DNA of 64,000 bases from Heliocidaris tuberculata (lineage: Eukaryota; Echinodermata; Echinoidea; Camarodonta; Echinometridae): contig CM046847.1 of NCBI GenBank assembly GCA_025618425.1, forward strand, positions 16,761,766 through 16,825,765, read 5' to 3'. Both the position numbers and the translations under genes were made by a program. The notes beneath the pieces were generated by a model that was not told where the DNA came from, did not search any database, and was given only the letters and a program-made list of their open reading frames with translations. This document shows positions 34,484 through 44,782 of the stretch, one piece after another. How positions within the stretch are numbered: position 1 is the first letter of the stretch; each line of letters starts with the position of its first letter.

Positions 34484-35132
34484 GGATGTGAATGTGAGCA
34501 GGTATGATGTGTCTAGTGTTGTGCGTGTGTAAATCTTGGTATGTTTGTTGGATGTTAGTGAGTGTGAATGTGAATGTTGAGAAGGGGGGGGGGGGGGGGT
34601 TAAGAAGTGAAAGGGGTAACAAGGTATACTGACGAACGGTTTATATAAAAATATGCATTATGTTACTTTTCATGAATGATCATTTTCCCCTTCTCTTGGG
34701 TAAATTGTTAAATGCACATCTTATTATTTATGATATGAATATAACATGAAGAATTGTATTTCATTTAATTATACCGTAATTATACATTTTTATTTACTCC
34801 TTTATTCATTTAAAGGAGATCTTTGTATGAACTAGGAAAATAACAAAAAAGAAAAGAACATTAACATATTTTGAATGAAAGATAATTTACATTGAATATT
34901 ATACATTGTGGGACATAGGGAGGGGGTATAGGGCGTACGTTAGTGTTTGTCAATATATTATTTACTTAGTGATTTCATTCCAACATTCTTCCATGCTTGT
35001 CTTGTGAATAATTTAACGCTATGGTATGAAAACGAAATGAAGATTTGTATTTGTTTGAAATTATTTACATTTATTTTATGTAATGATCTATTTGAATGAA
35101 ATCTCTAATAAAATATTTTGAAAAACAAAAAA

Positions 35133-35161
35133 GTGTGTGCGTGTGTGTGTGTGTGTGTGTG
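35133..35161. repeat. (GT)n microsatellite at LINE 3' end
   Basis: GT repeat directly after the A-rich LINE end. Confidence 0.85.
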
Positions 35162-35217
35162 TTCAGTTAAATTGTACTATTGTTGTTCATTTATAGATGG
35201 CATCTTATGGAAATATA

Positions 35218-36128
35218 TACACTCTTAAAATGTTGGGTAAATTTAGTTGGGTAACTGCTGGTTGGTTAAAAATATTCCCAATTCTGGGCTATTATTAACC
35301 AACTGGACACTCGAGTGGTGTAACCAATATTGGTCAATACTTTTTACCTAAATATTGGGCATATATTTACCAACAGTATTTGGTAATTATGGGTTGGGTA
35401 CTTGTTGCCCTGTAGTTGTGTAATTTTGTCACATTTCCTTTGCCAGTTGGGTAAATTTTGTTGGGTAACTGATGGTTGGTTAGAAATTCGCTTTTGCCCA
35501 ACTTGTGGTAAATATTTTTACCCAATATTGGGGAAAACACTTATATGAATATTCATGAATTTTTAGTAGCGTATGGTTTGGGGTGGCCCGATTTACTAAC
35601 TGTCACCGAATGCATAAAAAATATAAGGGGTATATATAAGTTTGCACTAACTGGATAGGATAGGACTAGGATAGGATAGGTTAAGATATAGGATAGGAAA
35701 GCTTAAAATAGGATAGGTTAGGATTGATTAGGTTAAGACCCAGAAGGACGTAACAAGCAGATTTCATTTTTTTTTTTACCTAGGTTGGAGGAAAAAGGAA
35801 ACAATAAATTGGGCAGCTGAATTTGCCCAACCACATGATATTTGTTACCAAACAGCTGAACTAATAGAGGGTTGGGCAATCCTATTGGGTAAGATTGGTT
35901 GGGCAATAATTACCCAACTGAGAATATAACCAACAGTTGGGCAATTGTAGAGTTGGGTAAAATCTAATGGGTCACCAACTGATGGGCAATTTAATTTGCC
36001 CAACAACATAGTAAATGGATTGCCCAACATCAGTTGGGCAAATTTTAACCAAAAGTTGTGTGGACAGTATGTTGCCCAGTGTTGGTTAAAAATTGGGCAT
36101 TTTTTTGCCCAACTTTTTTAAGAGTGTA
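35218..36128. mobile_element. Inverted-repeat element with TACACTCTTAAAA ends
   Basis: TACACTCTTAAAATGTTGGG at the left faces TTGCCCAAC-TTTTTTAAGAGTGTA at the right. The inner sequence repeats GTTGGGTAA, TTGGGCAA and their complements many times. No coding frame. It shares its terminal bases with 47072-47286. Confidence 0.75.
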
Positions 36129-36377
36129 ATTTGTATTGTGTTTATTGCCATGTTGAATTATATTGTGTAATTAATGCTTAATTTGTAATATTCATTTTGA
36201 AAAACTGAATCAAGGTATAAAAAATTATGAAAAAAAGGTGTGTGTGAATAGGTGAATAGATATGATGGAACGAAATGAAGCAGGTCACTCGGTGACCATT
36301 ATATCGTTCTGTTATATCTATTCATCGTGGTTCAACTGAACGGTACACACATCCACACATCTCTCGCTATATATATG

Positions 36378-36378
36378 A

Positions 36379-36427
<49 letters not shown>
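36378..36427. repeat. (TA)n microsatellite
   Basis: TA array directly upstream of the hammerhead-like motif. Confidence 0.9.
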
Positions 36428-36429
<2 letters not shown>

Positions 36430-36453
36430 AAGTAAAAGACTGAACACATTTAC

Positions 36454-36496
36454 TTTACTTTGATAAAGGTCTGTGACCGAAACGTCAGTAAATTTT
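36454..36496 (+). ncRNA. Hammerhead-ribozyme-like motif with near-complete core
   Basis: TTTACT (36454-36459), then TTGATAA (core box 1), A, a perfect 4-bp stem GGTC-TGT-GACC, GAAAC (core box 2), GTC (cleavage triplet, 36484-36486) and AGTAAA, which pairs with TTTACT as stem I. The canonical first box is CUGANGA. Here C3 is U and G8 is A, which would keep the 3-8 pair as U-A. Stem III would be only about 2 bp, as in dimer-forming hammerheads of Penelope-like elements. An extra A precedes stem II. Confidence 0.5.
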
Positions 36497-36580
36497 ACGT
36501 CTTGCGGTGTTTTTTATTTCAAGATAATTGTTTGCTATCTATTTCAACACACCGACGTAGAACCTTCTTGATTTGTTTAC

Positions 36581-36583
<3 letters not shown>

Positions 36584-36636
<53 letters not shown>
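36584..36636. repeat. (TA)n microsatellite
   Basis: Second TA array, about 90 bp after the hammerhead-like motif. Confidence 0.9.
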
Positions 36637-36639
<3 letters not shown>

Positions 36640-36640
<1 letters not shown>

Positions 36641-37090
36641 ACCTAAAAAGTCCATGATATATGTTTTAATTCACAATACATACATTTTTTTCAGGAAACT
36701 TTAGTGTTCGCAGTATATTATTTGAAAAATATCTGTCAATATTTCGTGACTGTTTGCTTTCCATGTACCGTACTGAATGAAACAAAAATGTCCACTCCCA
36801 CAATTGACCCATTTGACTTCGTGGTATCCAACATTATCTTCATTCTCCGGTTAAAAGTGATAGATGTAGTTTTAATATAACTTCTGGGATTGAAAATCTC
36901 TGAGGTTTTAGTCAAAATGACTTATTTTTCGAATAGACCTTTTGCACTTCAAATTTCAAAGTTTTCCTAGGATGGGAGGCCGAGGGGGTTTCACCTTTTT
37001 GTAGTAGGCGAGGAAACACGTATCGGAACACTCATTTTTTAAAGAGAAAAAATAAGAGATGTCCAACGAGGGGACAGTTTTTCGGATGAA
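36640..37090. other. Intergenic, nothing recognised
   Basis: Mixed-composition sequence without genes or repeats I can name. Confidence 0.6.
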
Positions 37091-37096
37091 ATAGCC

Positions 37097-37261
37097 CCCC
37101 CCCCCAAAAAAAAAAAAAATAAATAAATAAAAAAAAAAAAGTAAAAAAAAATAATAAAATAAATTAATTTAAAAAAAAAAAATTAAAATAAAAATAAAAA
37201 ATAAAAATAAATAAATAAAATGAAAAAAAAAAAAAATAAAAAAAAAAAAAAAAAAAAAAAA
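37097..37261. repeat. A-rich tract
   Basis: Over 160 bases of A with interspersed T (AAAT/AATAA patterns), directly left of a foldback copy. Confidence 0.9.
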
Positions 37262-37342
37262 TCAGGTGACATGCACTTAACAGATTGATGCCCATGTATG
37301 TAACTGTCTTCATGGCGCTTGTCAATGATATTTATATAGTAC

Positions 37343-37730
37343 TGAATGGCCTTGAGTGGGATACAAGGATATATCGCACGAGCTATGAACATATTTCACA
37401 AGTCGGCACGACGAATGAAATATTTTCAAAGCGAGTGCGATATACTCTTGTGTCCCACGAAAGAAACGCCATTCAATATTATTATTATTAATTGTATGAA
37501 ACCTAATTCCTCAATTTTCACCAGTACACGTCCTTTATGTATTTGTATTAACTTCAACAATAAACGGAGATGGAAAAAACATCATTCTGTCCTTAGCATC
37601 TTGCAAGAACTGCGCGCGTACACCCATTGTCTTAGGTTATGCATATTCAAACGCGCCTTTTTTAACCGTCGCGCGCACGCTAAATCATGAGATACAAAGA
37701 ATTAGGAGTTCTGTGATGAGATATGGAGAA
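37343..37730 (-). mobile_element. Foldback-tailed repeat, copy C (reverse)
   Basis: The hairpin 37343-37478 opens TGAATGGCCTTGAGTGGGAT and closes GTCCCACG... GCCATTCA. Its outer part, on the minus strand, carries GGTGAAAATTGAGGAATTAG and TGCGCGCAGTTCTTGCAAGA-type blocks as in copies A and B. Confidence 0.75.
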
Positions 37731-37757
37731 TTATTATTTGTATGAAGGGTTTTCAGA

Positions 37758-38192
37758 CGACCAGAAAAATTGGCGTATCTCATGGTTTGCGCGAAAGTTC
37801 CCGGGTGACCGTCCAATATATCTCCATATCTCATGGTTTGGAGTGCGCGTGACGCGTAAAAAAGTGAATACGCGCTTAAATACGCAAAGGTTAAGACAAT
37901 GGTTGTATGCGCGCAGCTCTTGCAAGATGATTGGGTAAGGACAAAAAAGTTTTTCTACCTGTGTTTTATGTCGAAGTCAATACAAAAACATAAGGACATG
38001 AAATGGTGAAAATTGAGGAACTAGGTATCATACAATTAATAATAATAATATTGAATGGCTTTTCTTTCGTGGGACACAAGGATATATCGTACTCGCTTTG
38101 AAAATATTTCACTCGTCGTGCCGACTCGTGAAATATGCTCATAGCTCGTGCGATATATCCTTGTATCCCACTCAAGGCCATTCAATATTATA
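37758..38192 (+). mobile_element. Foldback-tailed repeat, copy A
   Basis: Begins CGACCAGAAAAATTGGCGTA, runs through GCGCGCAGCTCTTGCAAGAT and GTGAAAATTGAGGAACTAGG, and ends in the hairpin 38046-38192 (ATTGAATGGC facing GCCATTCAAT). Confidence 0.82.
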
Positions 38193-38429
38193 TAATTATT
38201 CATTATTGTTAATAATGAGGCATCTGAGCTGTGCAATTAAATAAGCGTATTTTGCTTGCTCTCCATTACAGCTGGCAATATCTATACAATCTAAAATATA
38301 TGTATTAGGATCCTCTTCTTCTCACCTTGTCTGCTAGCAACGAGTAGGCCGAAATGAGGACAAGGCGAAACCCCCAATTAACTTTCCCTTCTTATTCCTT
38401 ATCAATGACATCATGACAGCCTCCAGATC

Positions 38430-39260
38430 AGAGGCGGAGATACAGGGGGCTGGGTGCTCTGAGCCCCAAATATTTTTAAGTACCTCCAAAAGTGCCCATT
38501 TTTTGGAAATTGTCTTTTTTATCCTTCATGAGTGCCATTTTATAATCTAAGTTCCCCCTTTTTTTCTTCTATTAAGTACCTCTTTTCGTTTCTCATACAT
38601 GTAAGTGCATTTTCCCGATTCTGATAACTGGCCCGTTTGACCTTTGATAAATGCCCCTTTTCAAATCCGGCAAGCGCTGCTAAGTATGCTTTTCTTTGTT
38701 TTTTGATTAGTGCACTTTTTACCGTTGTGAAGATTGCCCTTCATTACCTCTGATAACTGCCCCCATTCCTTTCTAATCATTTCCCTCTCTTGATAATTAG
38801 CGTTCCCTTACACTTCTGATAAGTGCCTCTGTTCTCTTCTGATAGGTAACCCTATTAATTGTATTTATCATTCTCGCTTAAAGTGCTGAAGAAATTCATT
38901 ACTAGGTTTCTCTAGGGCAATTATCAATAGTAAAAAAAGGGAACACTTATCAGAAGGGGGTAAATGACACTTATTACAAAGGAATAGGGGACTTATCGGA
39001 GATGATAAAGGGCAATTATCAGACACTTTTAAAAGTATAAAAATACACTTGTCACGTTAGAAGAGGGGCATTTATCACGTTTGAAAAGGGGGTAGGCTTA
39101 TTTATGAAAGGTGAAATGTTTCACTTATCACAAGTAAAAATGGGTTTTTATCAGATTTTTAAAAAGCACTTAGTGGCAAAAAACGCACTCATCTGAGGAA
39201 GGAGCTTCGGGATACTTAGGTCTACCAGAAGTAAAAATGGAGCACTTATCAGATCTTAAT
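38430..39260. repeat. Mirrored array of a GATAAGTGCC-like word
   Basis: From about 38500 to 38850 the plus strand repeats TGATAAGTGCC or TGATAACTGCCC every 30-60 bases (38645, 38753, 38817). From about 38920 to 39260 the complement appears (GGGCAATTATCA, CACTTATCAGA, GGGGCATTTATCA). The switch lies near 38890, so the block is a very loose inverted repeat. Confidence 0.7.
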
Positions 39261-39301
39261 AGGGACACTTTTCAGAAGAGGAACTTTGGGGGTGCTTGGA
39301 A

Positions 39302-39302
<1 letters not shown>

Positions 39303-39334
<32 letters not shown>
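39303..39334. repeat. (GT)n microsatellite
   Basis: Perfect GT run. Confidence 0.9.
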
Positions 39335-39337
<3 letters not shown>

Positions 39338-39439
39338 TGTGGGATGTCGGGGAGCACTGTTCCACCCCCTACGCCACCCCATGGTGGCGCCACCTCTGCC
39401 TTCAGATACGGGGGTCATGCGGGGCTAAATGTGCTATTG

Positions 39440-39620
39440 TGTAACTTTCCGGGGGCAATTGTCCATGGGGGTAATTGCACTAGTGGGTAATTGTCTGCAG
39501 ATAGCATTCCAAAGGAGTATTTGTCCTAGGCGGTGATTGTCCGGGGATAATTGTCGTGGGGGCAATTGTCCTAGGTAGGTAATGTCCTGGGGTTGTTGAT
39601 TGGGAGGTTATTGTCCAGGG
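39440..39620. repeat. Short tandem array of GGGCAATTGTCC-like words
   Basis: About eight diverged copies at 20-30-base spacing, for example GGGGGCAATTGTCC at 39440 and 39557, GGTAATTGTCTGC, GGTGATTGTCCGG and GGATAATTGTCG. AATT is at the centre of each. Confidence 0.65.
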
Positions 39621-39991
39621 GTGGTATTCTGAAAATTGTTGTAACTTTTGTTGTAACTTTTGTTGTATCTTCCGGAGATAATACCTCGCTAATATTGTTG
39701 TAAGTTGGTATTCTGAAAATTGTCTTAATTAGATTATCTCTCTAAGGACCGCCTTTATATTATCTTTGACACGCCCATTTTTCAACACTTTACAAAGCAA
39801 GATGGATTTTATATAGGTAGGTTAACCAATAGGAGAACCCCTTATATGTCAAACATAAGGATGGGCTTTGCGCGTATATCAATCTCGGGCGTAGTATAAA
39901 TTACGCGTTTTATAATGCGCCATGCACTACTGGACTGCAATTAATCAACATAATGGCTCACCCTCTTCTGCTCGAACCAAATCACAAGTCA

Positions 39992-40480
39992 CGACCAGAA
40001 AAATTGGCGTATCTCATTGGTTTGCGCAAAAGTACCCGGATGACCGTGCAATTTTAAAACAATATCTCATGGTTTGTGTAAAAGTACCCGGATGACCGTG
40101 CAATATATCTCCATATGTCATGGTCTGGGGTGCGCATGACGCGTAGAAAAGTGAATACGCGCTAAAATACGCAAACGTTAAGACAATGGATATATGCGCG
40201 CAGCTCTTGCAAGATGCTTGGGTAAGGACAAAAATGTTTCTCTACCTTTGTTTTATGTCGAAGTCAATACAAAAAAACAAAGACATATAATGGTGAAAAT
40301 TGAGGAACTAGGTATCATACAATTAATAATAATAATATTGAATGGCTTTTCTTTCGTGGGACACAAGAGTATATCGTACTCGCTTTGAATATATTTCACT
40401 CGTCGTGCCGACTTGTGAAATATGTTCATAGCTCGTGCGATATATCCTTGTATCCCACTCAAGGCCATTCAATATTATAT
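39992..40480 (+). mobile_element. Foldback-tailed repeat, copy B
   Basis: Same order as copy A, with an extra duplication near its start (GTACCCGGATGACCGTGCAA twice, about 40051 and 40087), and the same terminal hairpin at 40333-40480. Confidence 0.82.
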
Positions 40481-40790
40481 AAATAGTAAACAGTGTATGT
40501 ATAATACGCGCTGTGATTGGTTAGATATACTTATTTATTTATTTATTCATTTATTTCTGATATTTATACAGGGTAGCATATTTTCACCAATAGTGGTGGT
40601 CTTCCATGAGGCCCTGTTTGATAACAAAGATAACAAGTAACAATATAAATTCATTACAGCAACAAAACAAAACACAATACAGAGGATATTTAAATAATAT
40701 ATGTACATATTATCTGGTATCCTCGTAATAAACGGAAATTTTCAAAAACGTATTCAATGATATTTTGGTGCATATTTCTAAAATCATTGA

Positions 40791-40840
<50 letters not shown>

Positions 40841-41420
40841 ATATATATATACATTCGGTGATTCGTTTTTTAAATGAGGTGAAAGGACATCAAATACTTT
40901 TGACAACCCCTGAAAATATAATAATAATATCATGAAAACTCATAAACAAAGTAAAGTGATCATCTTGGATCAATAAAAATCTCCACTTGGGATACCAAAA
41001 ATGATATATACATATTTACATAGAATATATTAAAAGATAGTATTGTTATTCAAACAATACACTTTGTATAATCATTATCATGATTATACAGCATAATAGT
41101 TGAGTATGTACAGCATAACTACCAATGAAATCACCAATAACTATAATAAGCGGTGTCATTCATTCAGTTCAAAAGTTTCATGTCATCAAAAAGTTTGTGA
41201 ATAAACAAGTAAATTTCATCGAGTAATGTATTTGAATCAATATACATGTAAGCGATATTCACTTAAACGTTTTCTGCAGATAGCAGAACTTTCAAGTTTC
41301 AAGATTCGCATCACGTGACGTGCAAAATTTTTTATAGTGCACGATCGTGCACTATAACAAAATTAGGTCCCTGCCTAATACACAATAACAGTTATAGATC
41401 TAGGGGTCTATTTACTATAA
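40481..41420. other. Intergenic AT-rich sequence
   Basis: Contains a TTTA-type run near 40530, a (TA)n tract at about 40792-40851, and no gene. Confidence 0.65.
40792..40851. repeat. (TA)n microsatellite
   Basis: Nearly perfect TA run. Confidence 0.9.
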
Positions 41421-41428
41421 CAGTTAGT

Positions 41429-41685
41429 CAGGGGCGGCGCTACAGGGGGGGCAGAGGGGGCGACCGCCCCCCTATGATTTTTCAAGTAGTGAAAAAAGAA
41501 AAAAAAAAAGAAGAAAAGGAGGAAGAAAAGGGAAGAAAAGGGAAGAAAGAAGAAAGAGGAGTATTAAAAAGAGAGGTCTTAAACATATAACTCTATATTA
41601 CCCCTGTTATTTAATGGAGAAAAAATATGACGTCATCTTTAGGTCGTCTTGCCCCTCCTATCAAAATACCCTGGCGCCGCCCCTG
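41429..41685. mobile_element. hAT-type MITE with CAGGGGCGGCGC ends
   Basis: Left CAGGGGCGGCGCTACAGGG faces CCCTGGCGCCGCCCCTG at the right. CAGTTAGT on both sides (41421-41428 and 41686-41693) is a perfect 8-bp target duplication. A purine-rich block fills the inside. No coding capacity. Confidence 0.88.
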
Positions 41686-41775
41686 CAGTTAGTGCATTTT
41701 CTATTTATGCACCATTACTGGACTATATGGTAGCTTTGGCAACTCTCGTGGAAATAAATACAATTCGAAAGGAAA

Positions 41776-41804
41776 TGGTATATATATATATATATATATA
41801 TATA
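41776..41804. repeat. (TA)n microsatellite
   Basis: TA run. Confidence 0.9.
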
Positions 41805-41895
41805 GGCCTATAGTGTGGGGTGTGTAAACCTGTATAGGGTTTTTTCTCTTTACATGTCCAAGATCTTTTCATTTTTGTAGTGTGATTTGAATACT

Positions 41896-42072
41896 GAGCG
41901 AGCGAGCGAAGCGAGCGAGCAAAAAATATTCAAAATTTTTGAGGTCGCAACTACATTGTAATATAAAAATGGGGAAACACAATTCTGATGAGGTTTCATT
42001 TGCAAAATTTCACAATGAAAATTTATTTAATAAGCTATACTTTTAATAGGAGCGAGCGTAGCGAGTGAGCAT
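41896..42072. repeat. GAGC-repeat words
   Basis: GAGCGAGCGAAGCGAGCGAG at about 41899 and GGAGCGAGCGTAGCGAGTGA at about 42050 bracket a 130-bp spacer. Confidence 0.6.
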
Positions 42073-42099
42073 TTTGAACTCTTGGCTCTAAGTCACTTT

Positions 42100-42520
42100 G
42101 GATTAGGGGCACATGTTATGGGAAAGGGAAACGTGGTACTTATCATGGGGAAAAGGACACTTATTAGAAAAATAAATGAATGTGTAGAAAAGGTAGAAAA
42201 GACAATTATCAGAGGTGAAAAGGGGCATTTATAAGAACGGATAAATGTTCTTACAAAGTAGAAAAATTAAATCAGTGCCTATATATTGCAAAGAAAAGAA
42301 ACTGACTTGTTACATCAAAAAGGGGATAAAAGGGATTAAAAGGGATAAATGCTCTTGCTGAAATAGGATCATTTATCAAAGGTAAGGTGAGGGATGAGGT
42401 GTAATTATCAAAATGGGCACTTATAAGAATATGGAACGGGCACTTCTTCGAAAGAAAAATGGAGGTACTTATCTGAAGTTAAAGGGAAAAGTAGGGGCAC
42501 TGTGCCCACATGCAACCCCC
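42100..42520. repeat. Array of CACTTATCA-like words (second site)
   Basis: GTACTTATCATGGGG, GACACTTATTAG, GACAATTATCAGAGG, GGGCATTTATAAG, GGGCACTTATAAG and GTACTTATCTGAAG at 25-60-base spacing. This matches the right half of the array at 38430-39260. Confidence 0.65.
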
Positions 42521-42529
42521 GGAGCGGTG

Positions 42530-43860
42530 CTTCTGACTAGGTCTACATGTTATGATTGTCATTTCATCATTCTTCTGTGTATAGTTGGGTGATGATGACA
42601 CAGGTCATCATCCTCGATAAATATTGGGGTTGCTGTATTCACTCTTTCCCTACCACATTCGATTCCTGTGACTATATTTTCATTTCAATTTTTATTTGAA
42701 AATTGTTACTATTACCAATAACATGAGTGTGACAAGATTGCATTATAAAGGAAAGTTACCGACTGAACCCTCTAAATCGAGAATAATCACATGTAGCTTT
42801 AATCTAAATTATTTTTCTGCATTATATGGCTTTGAAAAAAAAAATCTCCTCAAAATATATTTGAGGATGGTAACACAGGCCACCCCCCACACACACTTCA
42901 ATTTTAAAAACAAAAAACCTCAATATCCCTCCCAAATCAACACCCATGTTTGTACAATTTGAAGTAGATGGTTTTCACTTTCTAGTTGTATAAAAATATA
43001 TCGGGAAAATCAGAAGCAATGACAGAATTGTAGATAAATATTAATAAACTAATATAGGTCTAAATCTACAATATTGTACATAAATAAATAATATCTAGAT
43101 CTATATTGAAATAAAGAATATATAAATTTGAATAATATTAATAGATATAATATATCAAATTATATATCTAAAACATATAACAGAAATGTATATTTTCCCT
43201 TTTTGAGGGGGGGGGGTGAAACCTGGGGGGATGTTTGTACACACCATTCCCCCCACCTGAAAAGTTGGGGGATGCATACCCCCACCCCCCCCCCCCCCCG
43301 CTATCTACGCCCCTGGCACTCGAGATAATTTAGTATTTGTCGTGCACATAATCCAGTATAGTGCATAATAGACCATGCACTATTATTAAAATTGCACGGT
43401 CATTGGGGTACTTTATGCGCAAAACATCGGATACACCGATTTGTTTTTCTGGTTGGCTGAAAAACCTTCATGCAAATCATAATTACATAATATTGACCTT
43501 CCTTGACATGCTTGAGGGGGATATCAGAGTTTATATACCTCATACTTAGATTCTTGTTCACTGATTGGTCAAAACTATATCACACGACACAGCGCATCTC
43601 GATCTATCATTGCGTCAGAGGGTTTTGGCGTTCTATCAATTGACCTAAGGTCAAATGACAGAAGGCCAAAACCCTGTGATAGAACGCGTAACCCCTCCGC
43701 GACTTTTGCACACACGTGCGTACACAAAATTTGGTTCAGGTTTTAAGAGCGCTTTCGCGAGTTGCTAGGCTACGTGACTGCGTTCAATTTACGCGCAGCG
43801 CGTAAGAATTCAACATGGCGAGTGACTTAGCAACTGAATCAATAAAAAGGATGAGGTATA
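42530..43860. other. Intergenic, with fragments of known repeats
   Basis: Has a C run ending in CTACGCCCCTG at 43315 (a CAGGGGCG-type MITE end) and a short piece near 43393-43427 that matches, in reverse complement, the GTACCCGGATGACCGTGCAA block of the foldback-tailed repeat. No gene recognised. Confidence 0.6.
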
Positions 43861-43864
43861 TAAA

Positions 43865-44044
43865 ACAAATATGGACTGCTCTGTAATCGGATGGTGGTGG
43901 AAATTATCGCTCCCTCGGTGGTGTTCATACCGGCCCTTCTATCACCCCCTCGGCTTCGCCTCGGGGATGATAGAAGGGCCGGTATGAACACCACCTTGGG
44001 AGTGATAATTTCCACCATCATCCTCATGAGCAGTCAATATTTGT
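43865..44044. mobile_element. Foldback element, same ends as 10055-10230
   Basis: Near-perfect hairpin: GTGTTCATACCGGCCCTTCT faces AGAAGGGCCGGTATGAACAC around a GC-rich centre with CCCCTCGG. The left boundary ATGAGGTATATAAAACAAAT and right boundary ATATTTGTATA match those of the foldback at 10055-10230 while the arms differ. Confidence 0.8.
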
Positions 44045-44782
44045 ATAATATTGCCCGCAACAGAATCATATTGCCCAGAGTCGAAAACGAGGACAATATG
44101 GTTCTTTTAAGGGCAATATTTTCGATATTCACCGAGAACAGAGCCAGTCAATATTATTATTATTATTATTACATATATTACGCATATGCCTGTTTGTAGC
44201 AATTACAAACACGTCTAGCTGTTTGCCTGTCAGTCCCTCTGATTTCAGGTTATTTATGCAGGTATGTAATCTTGGCCAAACAATAGTGACGTAAATTGTT
44301 ACAGCGCGTATCCATTGTTTAAGCCTTTGTACACTTTAACGTGTGCACAATACTACATGGGCCGCGCAACCGGAAGGGGGAGGGGGCTGCAGCCCCCCAC
44401 ACTTTTTTTAGTAGACACGTTGTCATAAAACCTCGGGAAAAAGGTTAGAAAATTGTCATCAATGAGTGAAATCAAATCAGCCCCCCCCCCCCGAACACAC
44501 ACACTTTCAAAATCGCTCCGCGGCCCCAGTACTGCGCGTATATGTACTTTGACAAAACCGCACTGACAAGAAAGGGTGGAATATGGCAAAATGTTGCCCT
44601 TTTTTTAATACATTGGTCTATGGGGAAAACCCGGAAAAGGGGAATATGGCAAATATTGCCCGCTCCGGTAACGGATTCGGAGTAGCGTGCAAAATACGGG
44701 TTTTTATTTTGCAGCTAAAATGCCCTGTCTGGCTAAGAATTTAATATATTTTAATGGCTCACCTTCCTCAAATTTGTGCTCT

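Larger units (their letters stand above)
31864..35131 (+). mobile_element. L1/Tx1-type LINE, 5'-truncated and internally deleted
   Basis: ORF2-like fragments in order: SRAVWFEEGEQKTQYF (about 31978), FNKSPGNDGFTGEFY (32300), NYRPITLLNVDYKILSNVLA (32487), DQVGYVKNRNIGEGVR (32587), VDFEKAFYS (32691; a motif-A-like segment, DFEKAFYS), YADD in another frame (32821), and a C-terminal Cys-rich segment (CSFCYKEIESYFHIFLNC, about 34123). The stretch between motif A and YADD is missing (near 32775), and there are several frameshifts, stops and a 28-G run in the reading frame. No endonuclease domain is seen. The 3' end is about 35131, followed by a GT microsatellite. A dead copy. Confidence 0.88.
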
